Source: Paraburkholderia sp. PGU19 (GTDB taxonomy: Bacteria; Pseudomonadota; Gammaproteobacteria; Burkholderiales; Burkholderiaceae). From it: a DNA stretch of 64,000 nt. The position numbers and the translations under genes were made by a program. Positions within the stretch are counted from its first letter, which is position 1. Every line of letters starts with the position of its first letter. The DNA lies in contig NZ_AP023181.1 in assembly GCF_013426915.1 (NCBI RefSeq), positions 1,736,001 through 1,800,000 of the forward strand, in the 5' to 3' direction. The notes under the pieces are model-generated. The model searched no databases. It was not told where the DNA came from and was given only the letters and a program-made list of their open reading frames with translations. Of this stretch, positions 45,350 to 54,579 are shown in pieces.

Positions 45350-45603
45350 TCGCGCGCATACGAAATCGTGTCGAGCACCCAGGCTGAGTTCGAGGCGGCG
45401 GCCAAAACGGTCTTCAAACAGCTTCATTTGACACGAAGGGGTGGTTCGACAACATGTCGAAAAATGCACTGCCGGGCGGTGAAGCGATTGCTGCCATCTG
45501 GAAGTCGAGTTTCGGGGCCGTGGGCGAGACGGCCAGCGCGGCATACATGGCTGCCACGAAAACGAGGAAAACGGTCGTTGAAAACGCTGTTAGCGTCGCG
45601 TAG
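45350..45603 (+). pseudogene. Phasin remnant (C-terminal half, frameshifted)
   Basis: 'EIVSSTQAEFEAAAKTVFKQ' in one frame, and then, after a shift near 45430, 'WFDNMSKNALPGGEAIAAIW' and 'TRKTVVENAVSVA' to a stop. Together they match the second half of a phasin (compare YWRHVNEIV at 50512-51042). The N-terminal half is missing: the gene before it ends at 45343, so the phasin was cut at that point. Confidence 0.8.
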
Positions 45604-45697
45604 TCCCTACCGCCTACATAAGCGATGCAGCATCCGGCGGATTACACAGTACAAGGATGTCGCTCCCGCTTTTGCGACGCTAAAGGTGCCCATTTGT

Positions 45698-45904
45698 TCA
45701 GTAGCACATCAAACGCTTCACTGCCTCTTTCAGTTCCTGCATCGCAGCTTCGAACCTGACAAGTTCGAGCGTCGATGGCTGGTCGTTGCCATCTGACACG
45801 AAGTGTCGTTCAAGAGCGGTGGACGCAGCTTGTACGTCGCGAGCGGCGCTTACAATGCGCTCCAACGCGCGGGCTTCATCGGACCTCGTCGTTTCTGTCG
45901 ACAT
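45698..45904 (-). CDS. Small helical protein, paralogue of 59724-59954
   Basis: A 68-residue protein, almost all helix: 'EARALERIVSAARDVQAAS' then 'QPSTLELVRFEAAMQELKEA'. The product of 59724-59954 has the same layout and the same 'QPSTLEL.RF.AAMQELK' block. GGGGAACCCC stands before ATG 45904. A coiled-coil or helical hairpin is likely. It lies beside a phasin remnant, which may hint at granule association, but this is only context. Confidence 0.75.
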   Translation of the reverse strand: MSTETTRSDEARALERIVSAARDVQAASTALERHFVSDGNDQPSTLELVRFEAAMQELKEAVKRLMCY

Positions 45905-46101
45905 GGGGTTCCCCTGGGCTGCCTGACATGCCGTTGACGTGTGTTTTGTCTGTGCTGAAAGGGACGATGTGTTGCTCTCCCGGCAATTCGGCGCCGTACG
46001 CGGGAAGTGATGGAATCAAGCCGGCGACAATACTCTCATGGCGGACCGAGCGACGTCCACCAGGGGCTAGCCGCGAGCGCAACGTGCGATGGTCCCCTGC
46101 G

Positions 46102-46383
46102 TTACAGGGGTATGGACGTCGGCGCCGACCCCTCACGAGCAATGCGGTCGGCAGTCACCCGCGGCCGGCCGGCAGCAGGCGGAAACACGTACCAGCTGCC
46201 ATCATCGTGCCTGAAGAAGAACAACGCGCGCACTCCGCGTGATGACGACGTCTCAACGCACACACACCGTCGCCCGCCCAACCGGGTGCGACTGAATCTG
46301 GTTACATGACCCGATATCGCCGGAGCCGGTGCGAGCCATTTCTCGACCTGGCAACGCAGGGACTGCCCGTTCACGCTTTTCAT
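46102..46383 (-). CDS. Unknown protein, paralogue of 23455-23706
   Basis: A 93-residue protein homologous to 23455-23706 (CQVEKWLAPAP, RCVCVETSSSRGVRALFFFR, then HDDGSWYVFPPA). It is about ten residues longer at the C-terminus. GGAGCGGAAC precedes ATG 46383. Upstream DNA with 'EISGFRTHK' on the - strand is also shared with the other locus. Function unknown. Confidence 0.75.
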   Translation of the reverse strand: MKSVNGQSLRCQVEKWLAPAPAISGHVTRFSRTRLGGRRCVCVETSSSRGVRALFFFRHDDGSWYVFPPAAGRPRVTADRIAREGSAPTSIPL

Positions 46384-46851
46384 GTTCCGCTCCAGCAGGT
46401 ACAAAGCCGACCGGCGTTGAAAGGAGCGCGGGTCGCGACGAGAGGCGGACGATTCTCGCCCCTTGTGTCCTCAACGTCGCAGATGGCCGAGATGTTGACG
46501 CGGATTTGTGAGTTCTGAAACCAGAAATTTCGAGTCGAGCTGGTGGCAGACAGTCGCCGCGGAGGAAGACGGCCGACGGAGCCACGTGCGTCTTACCTCG
46601 GGCCAGGACAGAAGTAGTCCCGTCAAAGCGGACAGCACACCTCTGCGGCCCGGTTCGCCGTGCTGGCGCGTTGTCCTCGCTTTACGTCACCGTGCCTTGA
46701 CGTCCGAGCCGGCGGGCGGGACACTCAACGCGAGTCATCGTTGTGCGGCCGATGTCTCGCACCACGTGGAGCAACACAGACCGCTGAGATTTCACTCTCG
46801 CGGGGCATATCGCCCCGACTGGAACATAGGCCGCAAAAGGGGAAATCACCC
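46384..46851. other. Intergenic region between divergent genes
   Basis: Contains the - strand segment near 46510-46540 that resembles 23945-23985 (EISGFRTHK). It probably also holds the promoter of the cupin gene at 46852. No gene supported. Confidence 0.5.
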
Positions 46852-47226
46852 ATGGCGTTTGCGCTGACATTTCCACAACTGTTTTCAGACGCGATTGGCG
46901 AAAGTCATTTTGGGTCGGTGAACCTGCAGCTGGTAACCCGCAACTTCGCGCCCCCCGCTGAACCCTTTGACGTGTCGGATTTCGCGGCAGCGACCCGCTA
47001 CGGATTTTTGCGCGCGCCCAGCGGATGGGTCGGCGACCTTCATCCTTCGCCCATGTGCATGTGGGTATTCGTTCTCAGCGGGGAAGTTGAGTTTGAGGCC
47101 AGTGACGGTGAACGACGTCGCGTCGCGGCAGGCGGCGCGATACTGCTTGAGGACACGACGGGCGAGGGGCATCAGAGCCGTGTCATCGGCGACGTGCCAG
47201 CGCTTCTCGCCGTGGTTCAAGTTTGA
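46852..47226 (+). CDS. Cupin-domain protein
   Basis: A 124-residue single cupin: 'GWVGDLHPSPMCMWVFVLSG' and 'VAAGGAILLEDTTGEGHQSRV'. The first histidine motif is partial, so metal binding is uncertain. It is unrelated to the 18040 cupin family. ATG 46852 has AAAGGGGAAAT upstream. Stands alone. Confidence 0.8.
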   Translation: MAFALTFPQLFSDAIGESHFGSVNLQLVTRNFAPPAEPFDVSDFAAATRYGFLRAPSGWVGDLHPSPMCMWVFVLSGEVEFEASDGERRRVAAGGAILLEDTTGEGHQSRVIGDVPALLAVVQV

Positions 47227-48131
47227 CGTCGTGGTTCCTTGGTTGAGGTGCAAGCCCATCCCGTCGCGGTTAAATCATGCTCGAGAAGATGTAAGTCCGA
47301 GCCATGAAGCTGAGGACGTCGCCTGTCGCCACAGCCAGGACGACGACCACGGCACGTAGCCATATCGTCGATGAGTTGGGGCAACCAATACACAGCGGCG
47401 GGTCATGCAGACCTGTATTTCACTGCGGCGGCGTCAGCAAGCGGCAGTACGCTCTCAGCTGGCTCATCGCCTCCGGCGGAACACACTGGCACGGCGTCTC
47501 GACTGATACCCGGGATTTTCCCGTTTTGGCTGGCGGGACCGTGGCTCGAGCGCCAGCCTTCGAGCTTCGTGTGCCTGCGACGAGCTTTCGGACAGGGCGC
47601 CGTTGTTCCACATCCAGAGCGGAAGAACGGTAACGACAGCACAGTTTCCGATGTCTTGCACGACGACGAAACAGCGGTCGTCCCCTTTGCTGTAGACCAG
47701 GTAAAAGTGCCGGTCGGGCGGGGACTCCCCAAGTGACACGCATCGACCTGCGTCCACCATTTCTCGAACAGATGTTGCCGACAGAGTTGACCGTTGGCTT
47801 ATCCGTTCTTTTGCGTGAGGGGCGACCCAAGACCGTCGAGGGCTAACCCGTCTCCTGGAAAAATGAATCGTCGCCTCCCATGTGTTGATGGCGTTCCAGC
47901 GCGAGTCTATTCGGCCTTTGAGTTCGCCGCAACGCGGTCACTACGGCGGCCTCTGACCACCCGGCTCGGGGACGCGCGGTGTTACTAGGGAGCGACAACC
48001 CGAAACCGGCCTCGGTGTCGGCGTATTTTTCGCCGAGGGTCCACAGGTACGTTGCTTTCGCTCCTTGATTCTCGCCAGCACGCCACCTAATGTGGAAAGT
48101 GCCATAACGGCAGAGACCTAAGGAGTACATC
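47227..48131. other. Region with two doubtful - strand frames
   Basis: On the - strand, 47464-47760 has a protein-like start (DRHFYLVYSKGDDRCFVVVQD) that stays open upstream and then loses pattern. 47843-48133 has 'AKATYLWTLGEKYADTEAGF' and 'ERHQHMGGDDSFFQETG' but its start overlaps the next gene's start on the other strand. Both may be parts of decayed genes. No intact gene is supported. Confidence 0.4.
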
Positions 48132-48290
48132 ATGCCATCGCCCAGAAAGGCCTCACCTGCTCACGGGGCAGAAGCCGACATGTCGAGCAAGAAGAAAGTA
48201 GCCTCGCCGGCGAAGGGCGCCGGAAAGGCGCAGGGCGAGAAAAACCCTCAAATGGCCAAGCAGCGCCCCAAGACCAAATCGAAAGCCTGA
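48132..48290 (+). CDS. Small Lys/Ala-rich basic protein
   Basis: A 52-residue protein, MPSPRKASPAHGAEADMSS followed by Lys, Ala and Gly-rich sequence to 'RPKTKSKA'. It has no hydrophobic core, so it is probably disordered and may bind nucleic acid like a histone tail. AAGGAG stands 7 bases before ATG 48132, and a perfect 14-base terminator hairpin follows the stop directly. This supports a real, well-expressed single gene. Confidence 0.75.
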   Translation: MPSPRKASPAHGAEADMSSKKKVASPAKGAGKAQGEKNPQMAKQRPKTKSKA

Positions 48291-48324
48291 AACGGAAACG
48301 CCCCAGAAACGGGGCGTTTCCGTT
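48291..48324 (+). terminator. Rho-independent terminator
   Basis: A perfect 14-base stem AACGGAAACGCCCC with loop AGAAAC and its complement, ending in TTT. It begins right after the stop of the 52-residue gene. Confidence 0.88.
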
Positions 48325-48505
48325 TGCTGGCGAAGCCCATCGGCTCGACCTACCTCACAAACTGCCACTGCCAGCAAAGGCGCCGATGAAGAACGTGGCG
48401 GCGACGAAGTCCGCGCCGGTTCATCGTCCTGCATCCCCGGGAATATCTCGCAGACGAGAGACTGTCACACCAACCTCCTCAAACTGGCCGGTACGGTAGC
48501 GAGCA

Positions 48506-49951
48506 TCATTGCACACGAGGCGCGATGGTATTGCCAGTCGCTGCGCCTGGGACGCTGACTGCCGACGACGTCGGCTCATTGGCGTGCCGCTGTGCCAGGC
48601 GGGCGCAATCCCCCATCGGCAGACGCCTGACGACAAGAAAGGCGACCAGCATCGCCATCGTTCCGAAAATCGCGCTACCCGCTGCCTGGCCCACCAATAC
48701 ACCGATGGGGCCATGTCGGATTCCGACCGCCACAAACGGCACTGTCCCGACCGTCGCTCGTCCCCAATTGAATAGCGTTGATAGAAGAGGACGGTCTAAA
48801 TTGTTGAATGTCGCGTTCGCCACGAAAAGACATCCAACGAAGGCATAGCTTGCGACCAGCCATGAGCAAAAAGTCGAGATGATTGTTGCGGTAACGCCGT
48901 GCGCGGAGAAAGAGCGAATTAGACTGTTCTGAGCAAACGCCAGCACGAGCCAGGCCACTGCAACGGTCAGCAGGACGAACGCGAGGCTGTTTCGTACAGT
49001 TTCCCGAATTCGGTCCGCCCGGCCAGCACCGAGGTTCTGCGAGATGATGGGACCGACCGCACCGGTCAGCGCGTATATCAAGGCGAAGGCGACCGGGGAG
49101 ATACGGTCAATTGTGGCCTGTCCGGCGACCGCCGCGGGACCAAAACTCGCCATTGCATGCGTGACGTACGCACTGGCGACCGGCGTCGCCAGGTTGGTCA
49201 GGACGGCCGGAAGTGCCACCTTCAGCACGGGCTTCACATCCCGCCACGAGCGCCCTATACGCGGACGGCGGCCGACCAGGTGATTGACTCTTGCCACTCC
49301 GTACAAACCTACAACGGCCAACGCCATGCGTGCGACGACGTTTGAAACGGCAGCACCAGTCAATCCAAGGCGCAGGCCGAAAATGAGAATTGGGTCTAGG
49401 ACTGCTGTGATGACCGCCGCCGTGAGAGTCACCATCATGGCTCGTCGTGCATCGCCAGTCGAGCGCATAATCGCCGCCGTGCACATCCCAATTGCAAGCA
49501 GCGGATAGGTCGGGCCAGTGATGTAAAGGAAAGTGCGAGCCAACTCGCGCGTTTCTCCTCTCGCACCGAGAGTGTTGAGGATTGGGTTGAGTAGCGCCAG
49601 CGTCGCTGCGCTCAACACGATGGTCACCAAGCCCATCCAGATGAGACTGGCGGAAGCGACCTGTCGAGCTTTGACATGTTGACCAGCGCCGAGTAAGCGA
49701 GCGACGGTCGCACTCACTCCGATGGTCGCGCCGATTGAGATGGCGACATGAAAGAAGTTGATGGTGCCCGCGAAGCCCACAGCCGCCGCCACCGAAGCAT
49801 CGCCAAGAAGCGATATATAGAAAAGGTTCGCAAGGTCGACTGCGAATACCGCCATCAGGCCGATTGCGCCGGTGCCCGCCATGACCACAACATGACGCAT
49901 GGTCGAGCCTGAAACGAAACGGGCAGAACGTGCTGCGGTGCGTACATTCAT
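48506..49951 (-). CDS. MATE family efflux transporter
   Basis: A 481-residue inner-membrane protein with about 12 hydrophobic segments in two related halves ('DLANLFYISLLGDASVAAAV' in the first, 'GAVGPIISQNLGAGR' in the second). This layout is typical of MATE cation/drug antiporters. Substrates are unknown. ATG 49951 is preferred; an in-frame start at 49981 would add ten polar residues. No regulator lies next to it. Confidence 0.92.
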   Translation of the reverse strand: MNVRTAARSARFVSGSTMRHVVVMAGTGAIGLMAVFAVDLANLFYISLLGDASVAAAVGFAGTINFFHVAISIGATIGVSATVARLLGAGQHVKARQVASASLIWMGLVTIVLSAATLALLNPILNTLGARGETRELARTFLYITGPTYPLLAIGMCTAAIMRSTGDARRAMMVTLTAAVITAVLDPILIFGLRLGLTGAAVSNVVARMALAVVGLYGVARVNHLVGRRPRIGRSWRDVKPVLKVALPAVLTNLATPVASAYVTHAMASFGPAAVAGQATIDRISPVAFALIYALTGAVGPIISQNLGAGRADRIRETVRNSLAFVLLTVAVAWLVLAFAQNSLIRSFSAHGVTATIISTFCSWLVASYAFVGCLFVANATFNNLDRPLLSTLFNWGRATVGTVPFVAVGIRHGPIGVLVGQAAGSAIFGTMAMLVAFLVVRRLPMGDCARLAQRHANEPTSSAVSVPGAATGNTIAPRVQ

Positions 49952-50511
49952 CGCGTCAACGTGAGGGTCACAGTCTACCAATCATGGCACGAACCGCGGC
50001 CGTACACGGCTACGCCACTTTCCAGGCTCTCAACAGGTCTGCTGCGCTGCGGTTCGACTCAAACACGTTGCCGCACTACTGCGCCTGGATTACGCAGGCA
50101 CTTCCCGGGGCAACGCTCAAGCGGGCGTTTGGATTCGGAACTGTAGGCGAGCTATATCGGTCATCCACACGCCCAGTTGAGCTTGCGCTGCTGAATCGTC
50201 TCTCCGGGTTCTGCCAAAATCAAGGCGAAGACAGCGAGGGCAGTTTGGGCACGAGCCAAACGTCGGGGAAATGCCGTTCCGCTTCGGCATGCGATATACC
50301 ATGTGTGCGCGACGGACCGGCGCGCGCTTGCCATTGATGCGATGGACCGTGCTCGTACTTCTCGTTCCGCTCGGTCGTCGGCTCGTCAGCCAGTGGTGAG
50401 GCAATGAAGCTAAAGGTGAAATGACTCCAGAGCCGGCGCACCTTGCGCCGGCTTTTCGTGCCCAAAAGGTCACCCTTCAAAGGCTGACATCCTCAAGGGC
50501 GGGCTCGTGTG
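49952..50511. other. Region with an unassigned frame and a terminator
   Basis: The + strand frame 49984-50337 begins MARTAAVHGYATFQALNRS and has 'LRFDSNTLPHYCAWI', faintly like the end of aldose-epimerase-type proteins, but it loses pattern after about 80 residues. No ribosome site is clear. It may be a decayed gene. Confidence 0.4.
50431..50457. terminator. Hairpin terminator
   Basis: Stem AGCCGGCGCA with loop CCT and its complement, followed by TTTCG on the + strand. It lies between the phasin gene (3' end) and the unassigned frame and could serve either strand. Confidence 0.7.
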
Positions 50512-51042
50512 TTACGCCTTGGCCGTGACGACCGGCTTGCCAGCAATGTCGACAACCTCCACGGCTTCCTTTGCCGTCCCCATGGCCTGCTGCTGGAACG
50601 CCGTACCCGCATCTCGCATAGCCTCGAGGCCCTTCGACCAGAACGCGGCAAACGTGCCGCTTTGCAGTGGCGCGTTTTTGCCGAGATTGTCTGCGAGCGC
50701 TTGACTTTCCCGAACGTACTCACTCACCTGCTTCTGGCTCTGCGCGAGCAGTTGACTGCTGGTCTCGGTGACAATTTCATTGACGTGCCGCCAGTAGGCC
50801 TGCGCCTTCTCTGTCGTCGCCTCGTTCTGTCGCGTCTGCAGCTCAAGCAACGACTGGGAGTCTTTGGCGGATACGGCCCCAGAGAGGACCGCCTGGTTTT
50901 CGAATAACGAGGCTCTTGCGGCCTGTATGTTTAAATCCACCAGCTTTTCAAAGCCCGGATAGGCAGTGTTCAAGAATCCAAAGAGCGCATCCATGCCTGC
51001 TTTCTGTGCTGCAATGAACTGTTCAGGGACTTGCGCAATCAT
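50512..51042 (-). CDS. phaP: Phasin family protein
   Basis: A 176-residue phasin: 'PEQFIAAQKAGMDALFGFLN', 'DLNIQAARASLFENQAVL' and 'EKAQAYWRHVNEIVTETSSQ' are typical. The C-terminus 'KEAVEVVDIAGKPVVTAKA' is the usual amphipathic tail. It coats PHA granules. GGAGTCACACAA precedes ATG 51042. It is full length, unlike the remnant at 45350 and the chimera at 62197. Confidence 0.9.
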   Translation of the reverse strand: MIAQVPEQFIAAQKAGMDALFGFLNTAYPGFEKLVDLNIQAARASLFENQAVLSGAVSAKDSQSLLELQTRQNEATTEKAQAYWRHVNEIVTETSSQLLAQSQKQVSEYVRESQALADNLGKNAPLQSGTFAAFWSKGLEAMRDAGTAFQQQAMGTAKEAVEVVDIAGKPVVTAKA

Positions 51043-51578
51043 TTGTGTGACTCCATGTCAGAATCTTTCGGTTATCGACTTCCGTCCTCGCAGTGCAACG
51101 ATGTCTGGCAGCTATTACCAGTTACCATCCGCGTTCTTTTTTCTGTTGCAATTTTTTTGCACCGCAGCAACCCTATTCTTTCGGGAGCACACCGTCAACC
51201 AGGGGAAATCACGCGGTCGTGTGGCCGCCACGTCGCTGTTGGCGAGGGCTTGGTTTAGGAAAAATGTCGGCAGACCTATATTTATCCGGACGCCAAGTCG
51301 TAGCGATGCAGTGCTCGAGGCTTGACGCAATTTGCCGAAGATGCGGCGGATGGACCACGGCTCCGGGGGCTGATTCGAAGAATGCGAACCGATACGGCAT
51401 AGACCGGATTGCAGTAACTTGTCCGGTTCCCCAAGGTATGGCAGAGATACACTATCAGATGACACAAGACGGAGTTCGAGATGCAGGGAAGATTCAGGCA
51501 GTAGTTGATGCAAGGTAGGCGCCGAATGGGTAGCAGCGCATGACGTCCTTCCATCAAGGAGTCAACGAGGAGCAAGAC
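51043..51578. other. Intergenic region
   Basis: No gene supported. A pyrimidine-rich stretch lies near 51130-51165, and promoters of phasin and of the PII-like gene are expected. Nothing else recognised. Confidence 0.5.
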
Positions 51579-51896
51579 ATGGAACTTAAATGTGTTGTGG
51601 CGGTTGTTCGGCCGGACGTTCTGCAAACTCTGGAAAAGAGGCTCGGCGCTATTGATATCCACGGCATAACCGTTAGCAAGGTAAAAGGGTTCGGCGCGCA
51701 TCCAAACCTGTTTGCCGATGATTGGACGACCGAGCACCTCAAAATCGAAATTTTCGCCCAGGCATCGGACGTTGAAACCCTCGTAAGAGCAATCATGGAT
51801 ATCGCGCACGTCGGGCCGGCCGGAGACGGCATAGTCGCGATTATTCCCGTCGAAAGGTTTTTCCGCGTCCGCACGCAGTCTGAGGCAATACCTTGA
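51579..51896 (+). CDS. PII-like signalling protein with short T-loop
   Basis: A 105-residue PII/GlnB-like protein. It keeps 'VVRPDVLQTLEKRLGAIDIHGITVSKVKGFG' in outline, the beta strand 'HLKIEIFAQASDVETLVRAI', and the C-terminal 'GPAGDGIVAIIPVERFFRVRT'. The T-loop is shorter than in GlnB, reading 'GFGAHPNLFADDWTTEHLK', and the uridylylated Tyr51 is not there. So ATP/2-oxoglutarate sensing and GlnD control are probably changed. GAGGAG stands before ATG 51579. There is no amt, glnK partner or transporter beside it. Confidence 0.85.
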   Translation: MELKCVVAVVRPDVLQTLEKRLGAIDIHGITVSKVKGFGAHPNLFADDWTTEHLKIEIFAQASDVETLVRAIMDIAHVGPAGDGIVAIIPVERFFRVRTQSEAIP

Positions 51897-52250
51897 CCTG
51901 ACGGCTCACGCCGATGGTCCTGAGTGCGGTCGCCCTGGCTCTGGCACGGGAGGCCGAAAAAGACAACGTTGCAGACTGGGTCCGTGCGTTGCTCGATGAA
52001 ATGAGCCGGTTTTGTCGCCGGCCATTCCATCGGAGCTTTAAATGGCACACGAACAGCATCAATCTCGCACCTCGGCCTTCGACACATGAGCGACGGCTTG
52101 CGACCACTGCTCTACGGCAACAGCCCGACAGCTTTACTGTTTTGTGCAAGAAGAAGCTCAGGCCTTTGTCATTGAGGGTGCTGTCGCCAAGGCCGAGTCC
52201 GGGCCCTCGGGAATTTGGAATCCGCGGTAGACGCCACGAGCAGAAGTGAG
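51897..52250. other. Intergenic region
   Basis: A + strand frame from 51914 starts MVLSAVALALAREAEKDNVA, which is helical, but becomes patternless after 35 residues, so it could be the start of a broken gene. It also contains the 3' flank shared with the 33703 locus (the bases just past the stop of 52251-52772). Confidence 0.4.
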
Positions 52251-52772
52251 TCAGGACGTCGACCCCGGCTGGGGCCAAGGCCACCCCTTCTTCTCGTCAG
52301 GCGCATCCCACTCCACAGACGGCGCGACCACGACCGACACCTCGACCGGACTCGCTTCCTCAATGGCAGCGTGCGCCGGTTCTTCCGAAGTGCCGCTTTT
52401 CATCGCGGGAAGCCCGGTCCCAAACCAGCGTACCTTCTTCTGCATCTCGGCGACATAGGCCTTCCAGCCGGAAGGATTGCCATCAAAGAGGTCATGCTGA
52501 ACGGTTGACGCCAGCGCATTGCGGTTGAGTTCGGCCTCGAGCAGTTCCTTTGGCCACAGGAAGAACGCGCTCGCGAGGCGCTCGCTGAACTCGGCCACCG
52601 TCATCTTCCGGTCAAGCACACGGAGGTACCCGAAGTCCCGCAACGAATCCTGTTCCATCGCGAGTTGAGCCACAAGCGAATCCGGCCGACCCGTCTTGGC
52701 CAAACAGCTTACGGCTTCGAGCATGTCCCCGACGTGAAGCAAAAGCTCTCGTCTATCAAATCGGTCGTCCAT
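52251..52772 (-). CDS. Unknown protein, paralogue of 33703-34224
   Basis: A 173-residue protein with about 80% identity to 33703-34224: same start MDDRFDRRELLLHVGD, same 'TVQHDLFDGNP', same acidic tail ending 'KKGWPWPQPGSTS'. The ribosome site GGAGATACTGCG also matches. ATG 52772 is chosen by that alignment. An imperfect hairpin with AGGCGCGTT arms lies between it and the chemoreceptor (52921-52950). Function unknown. Confidence 0.8.
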   Translation of the reverse strand: MDDRFDRRELLLHVGDMLEAVSCLAKTGRPDSLVAQLAMEQDSLRDFGYLRVLDRKMTVAEFSERLASAFFLWPKELLEAELNRNALASTVQHDLFDGNPSGWKAYVAEMQKKVRWFGTGLPAMKSGTSEEPAHAAIEEASPVEVSVVVAPSVEWDAPDEKKGWPWPQPGSTS

Positions 52773-53003
52773 CGCAGTATCTCCTTTCATCGCGTCGTGT
52801 TCGATGATACCGGTCTCGTGAGGATTTTCATCGAGCGCGTTCTTTCCCGAACGATGCACCGCTTTGATGCCTCGCGTCACAAAAGTTTCATTTAAGAATT
52901 TTTGACGCCGGCCGTAAAAGAGGCGCGTTCCCGAGATGGGAAACGCGCCTTAAATCACGTCTCTGCACTTCATGTGCATAGCGCACTCCCAGTTAGGCCC
53001 CCA

Positions 53004-54551
53004 ATGCGCAAGCTCACCGTTAAAACTCGCCTCCTGATACTGACCCTGGCGGTCGCTGTCGTTTCTCTCGGAATCGGAGCGGCCGGTCTGGTAGGCGTAT
53101 CAAATTCGATTCAAGCACTGCAGCAGATGTACGACGTACGCGCAAAGGCGCTTCAGGCGATATCGACAATCAACGAGCTGGTCACCGAGGCAAGCTTTTC
53201 AGTAAGTGACGCCATCCTCGACCCGTCGGCTCAGAAGACGCAGTTGGTTGCCTCGGGCACTGCCGGTCGCATTGAGCAGGTTGACGGGCTTATGAAGCAG
53301 TACGTTGCTGGCAGCGAATCGGCCGACGAGCGCAAGCGCGCGGAAGCGTTTGCGTCCAACTGGAACACATTGCGAGACAAGGGCCTTCAACCCGCTGTCC
53401 AGCTGCTCAACGCCAACAACCTTTCCGAAGCACAGTGGGTACAGACCCAGACAATCGACCCAGTCTCCAAGACTGTGAAGTCTCAAGGTGCTGAACTGCG
53501 CAAAATGGAACTTGCTGTCGCGCAGTCCGAATACGAGCTTGCTCGCAAGACCGGACGTGTCGTCGAAGTATTTGTGGCTTCCTTCATCGTCGGTGGATTG
53601 CTTGTTGTTGCAGTCCTGTGCGCATCGATGGCACGAAGCCTGTTCCGCGAACTTGGAGGAGAGCCTAACGTTGCTGCTGAAGTTGCAAATCGGGTTGCCG
53701 CCGGCGACCTCTCGGTGGAGGTGCCTGTCAAGCGTGACGACACTCGCAGTGTGCTCTTTGCGATGAAAACGATGCGGGAGCGACTCGCATCGATGATTGG
53801 CGAGATTCGCAACTCGACCGAAACCATCGCAGAGGCCAGCAACGGGATTGCCTCGGGTAACGGGACCCTCGCGACCAGAACCGAAGAGCATGCGGCCAGC
53901 ATCCAGCAGACGTCTGCCAGCATGGAACAGCTCGCGTCAATGGTAAAGGCTAATGCCGAACATGCGGTTCAGGCGCGTACGCTCGCGGGCATTGCCTCTG
54001 AGAAAGCTGCCGATGGCGACCGTGCGGCCAGGGATGCGGCCGAGCGCATGACCGCACTCGCGCAACGTTCTGCACGTGTCCGTGAAATCACGTCGGTCAT
54101 CGAAGGCATTGCCTTCCAGACAAACCTGCTTGCGCTGAATGCTGCGGTGGAGGCTGCGCGTGCAGGCAGTCAGGGACGTGGCTTTGCAGTGGTTGCGCAG
54201 GAGGTTCGTGCGCTTGCAGAGCGTAGTTCGAGTGCCGCGAAGGAAATCGATTTGCTCATCAACGAGATGACGACCGAGGTAGACCTGAGTGGTGTCGCGG
54301 TCGACGCGGCCGGAAAGACCATCGTAGACCTGCTCGGCTCCGTCAGAGGCGTCGTGGACCTTGTCGACTCGATTGCCGAAGCAACGCAAGAACAGAGTTC
54401 AGGTATCGACCAGGTCAACGCTGCAATCATGGTAATGGACCGCGTGACCCAGCAGAATGCCGCTTTTGTGCAGGAGGGAGCGCAAGCAGCAACCGCGCTA
54501 AAATCACAAGCGGAAACCCTGCGCTCGGTCGTTCGGTCGTTCCAGCTTTAA
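53004..54551 (+). CDS. Methyl-accepting chemotaxis protein
   Basis: A 515-residue chemoreceptor. TM1 is at about residues 10-32, followed by a four-helix periplasmic sensor region with 'EASFSVSDAILDP'. TM2 is near 190-212 and the HAMP near 215-265. The signalling hairpin carries 'EGIAFQTNLLALNAAVEAA' and 'GFAVVAQEVRALAERSSSAA'. There is no C-terminal pentapeptide for CheR docking. ATG 53004 gives the usual short N-terminus; the frame is open back to 52902. No che genes lie nearby. Confidence 0.92.
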   Translation: MRKLTVKTRLLILTLAVAVVSLGIGAAGLVGVSNSIQALQQMYDVRAKALQAISTINELVTEASFSVSDAILDPSAQKTQLVASGTAGRIEQVDGLMKQYVAGSESADERKRAEAFASNWNTLRDKGLQPAVQLLNANNLSEAQWVQTQTIDPVSKTVKSQGAELRKMELAVAQSEYELARKTGRVVEVFVASFIVGGLLVVAVLCASMARSLFRELGGEPNVAAEVANRVAAGDLSVEVPVKRDDTRSVLFAMKTMRERLASMIGEIRNSTETIAEASNGIASGNGTLATRTEEHAASIQQTSASMEQLASMVKANAEHAVQARTLAGIASEKAADGDRAARDAAERMTALAQRSARVREITSVIEGIAFQTNLLALNAAVEAARAGSQGRGFAVVAQEVRALAERSSSAAKEIDLLINEMTTEVDLSGVAVDAAGKTIVDLLGSVRGVVDLVDSIAEATQEQSSGIDQVNAAIMVMDRVTQQNAAFVQEGAQAATALKSQAETLRSVVRSFQL

Positions 54552-54579
54552 TCCGCGTCCACCATTTCAGGTTAGCTGC

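Noticed and set aside
52921..52950. Hairpin before the chemoreceptor as a terminator
   Set aside because: On the + strand no T-run follows, and on the - strand there is no gene that would end there.
53199..53891. 230-codon frame on the - strand
   Set aside because: Antisense to the chemoreceptor.
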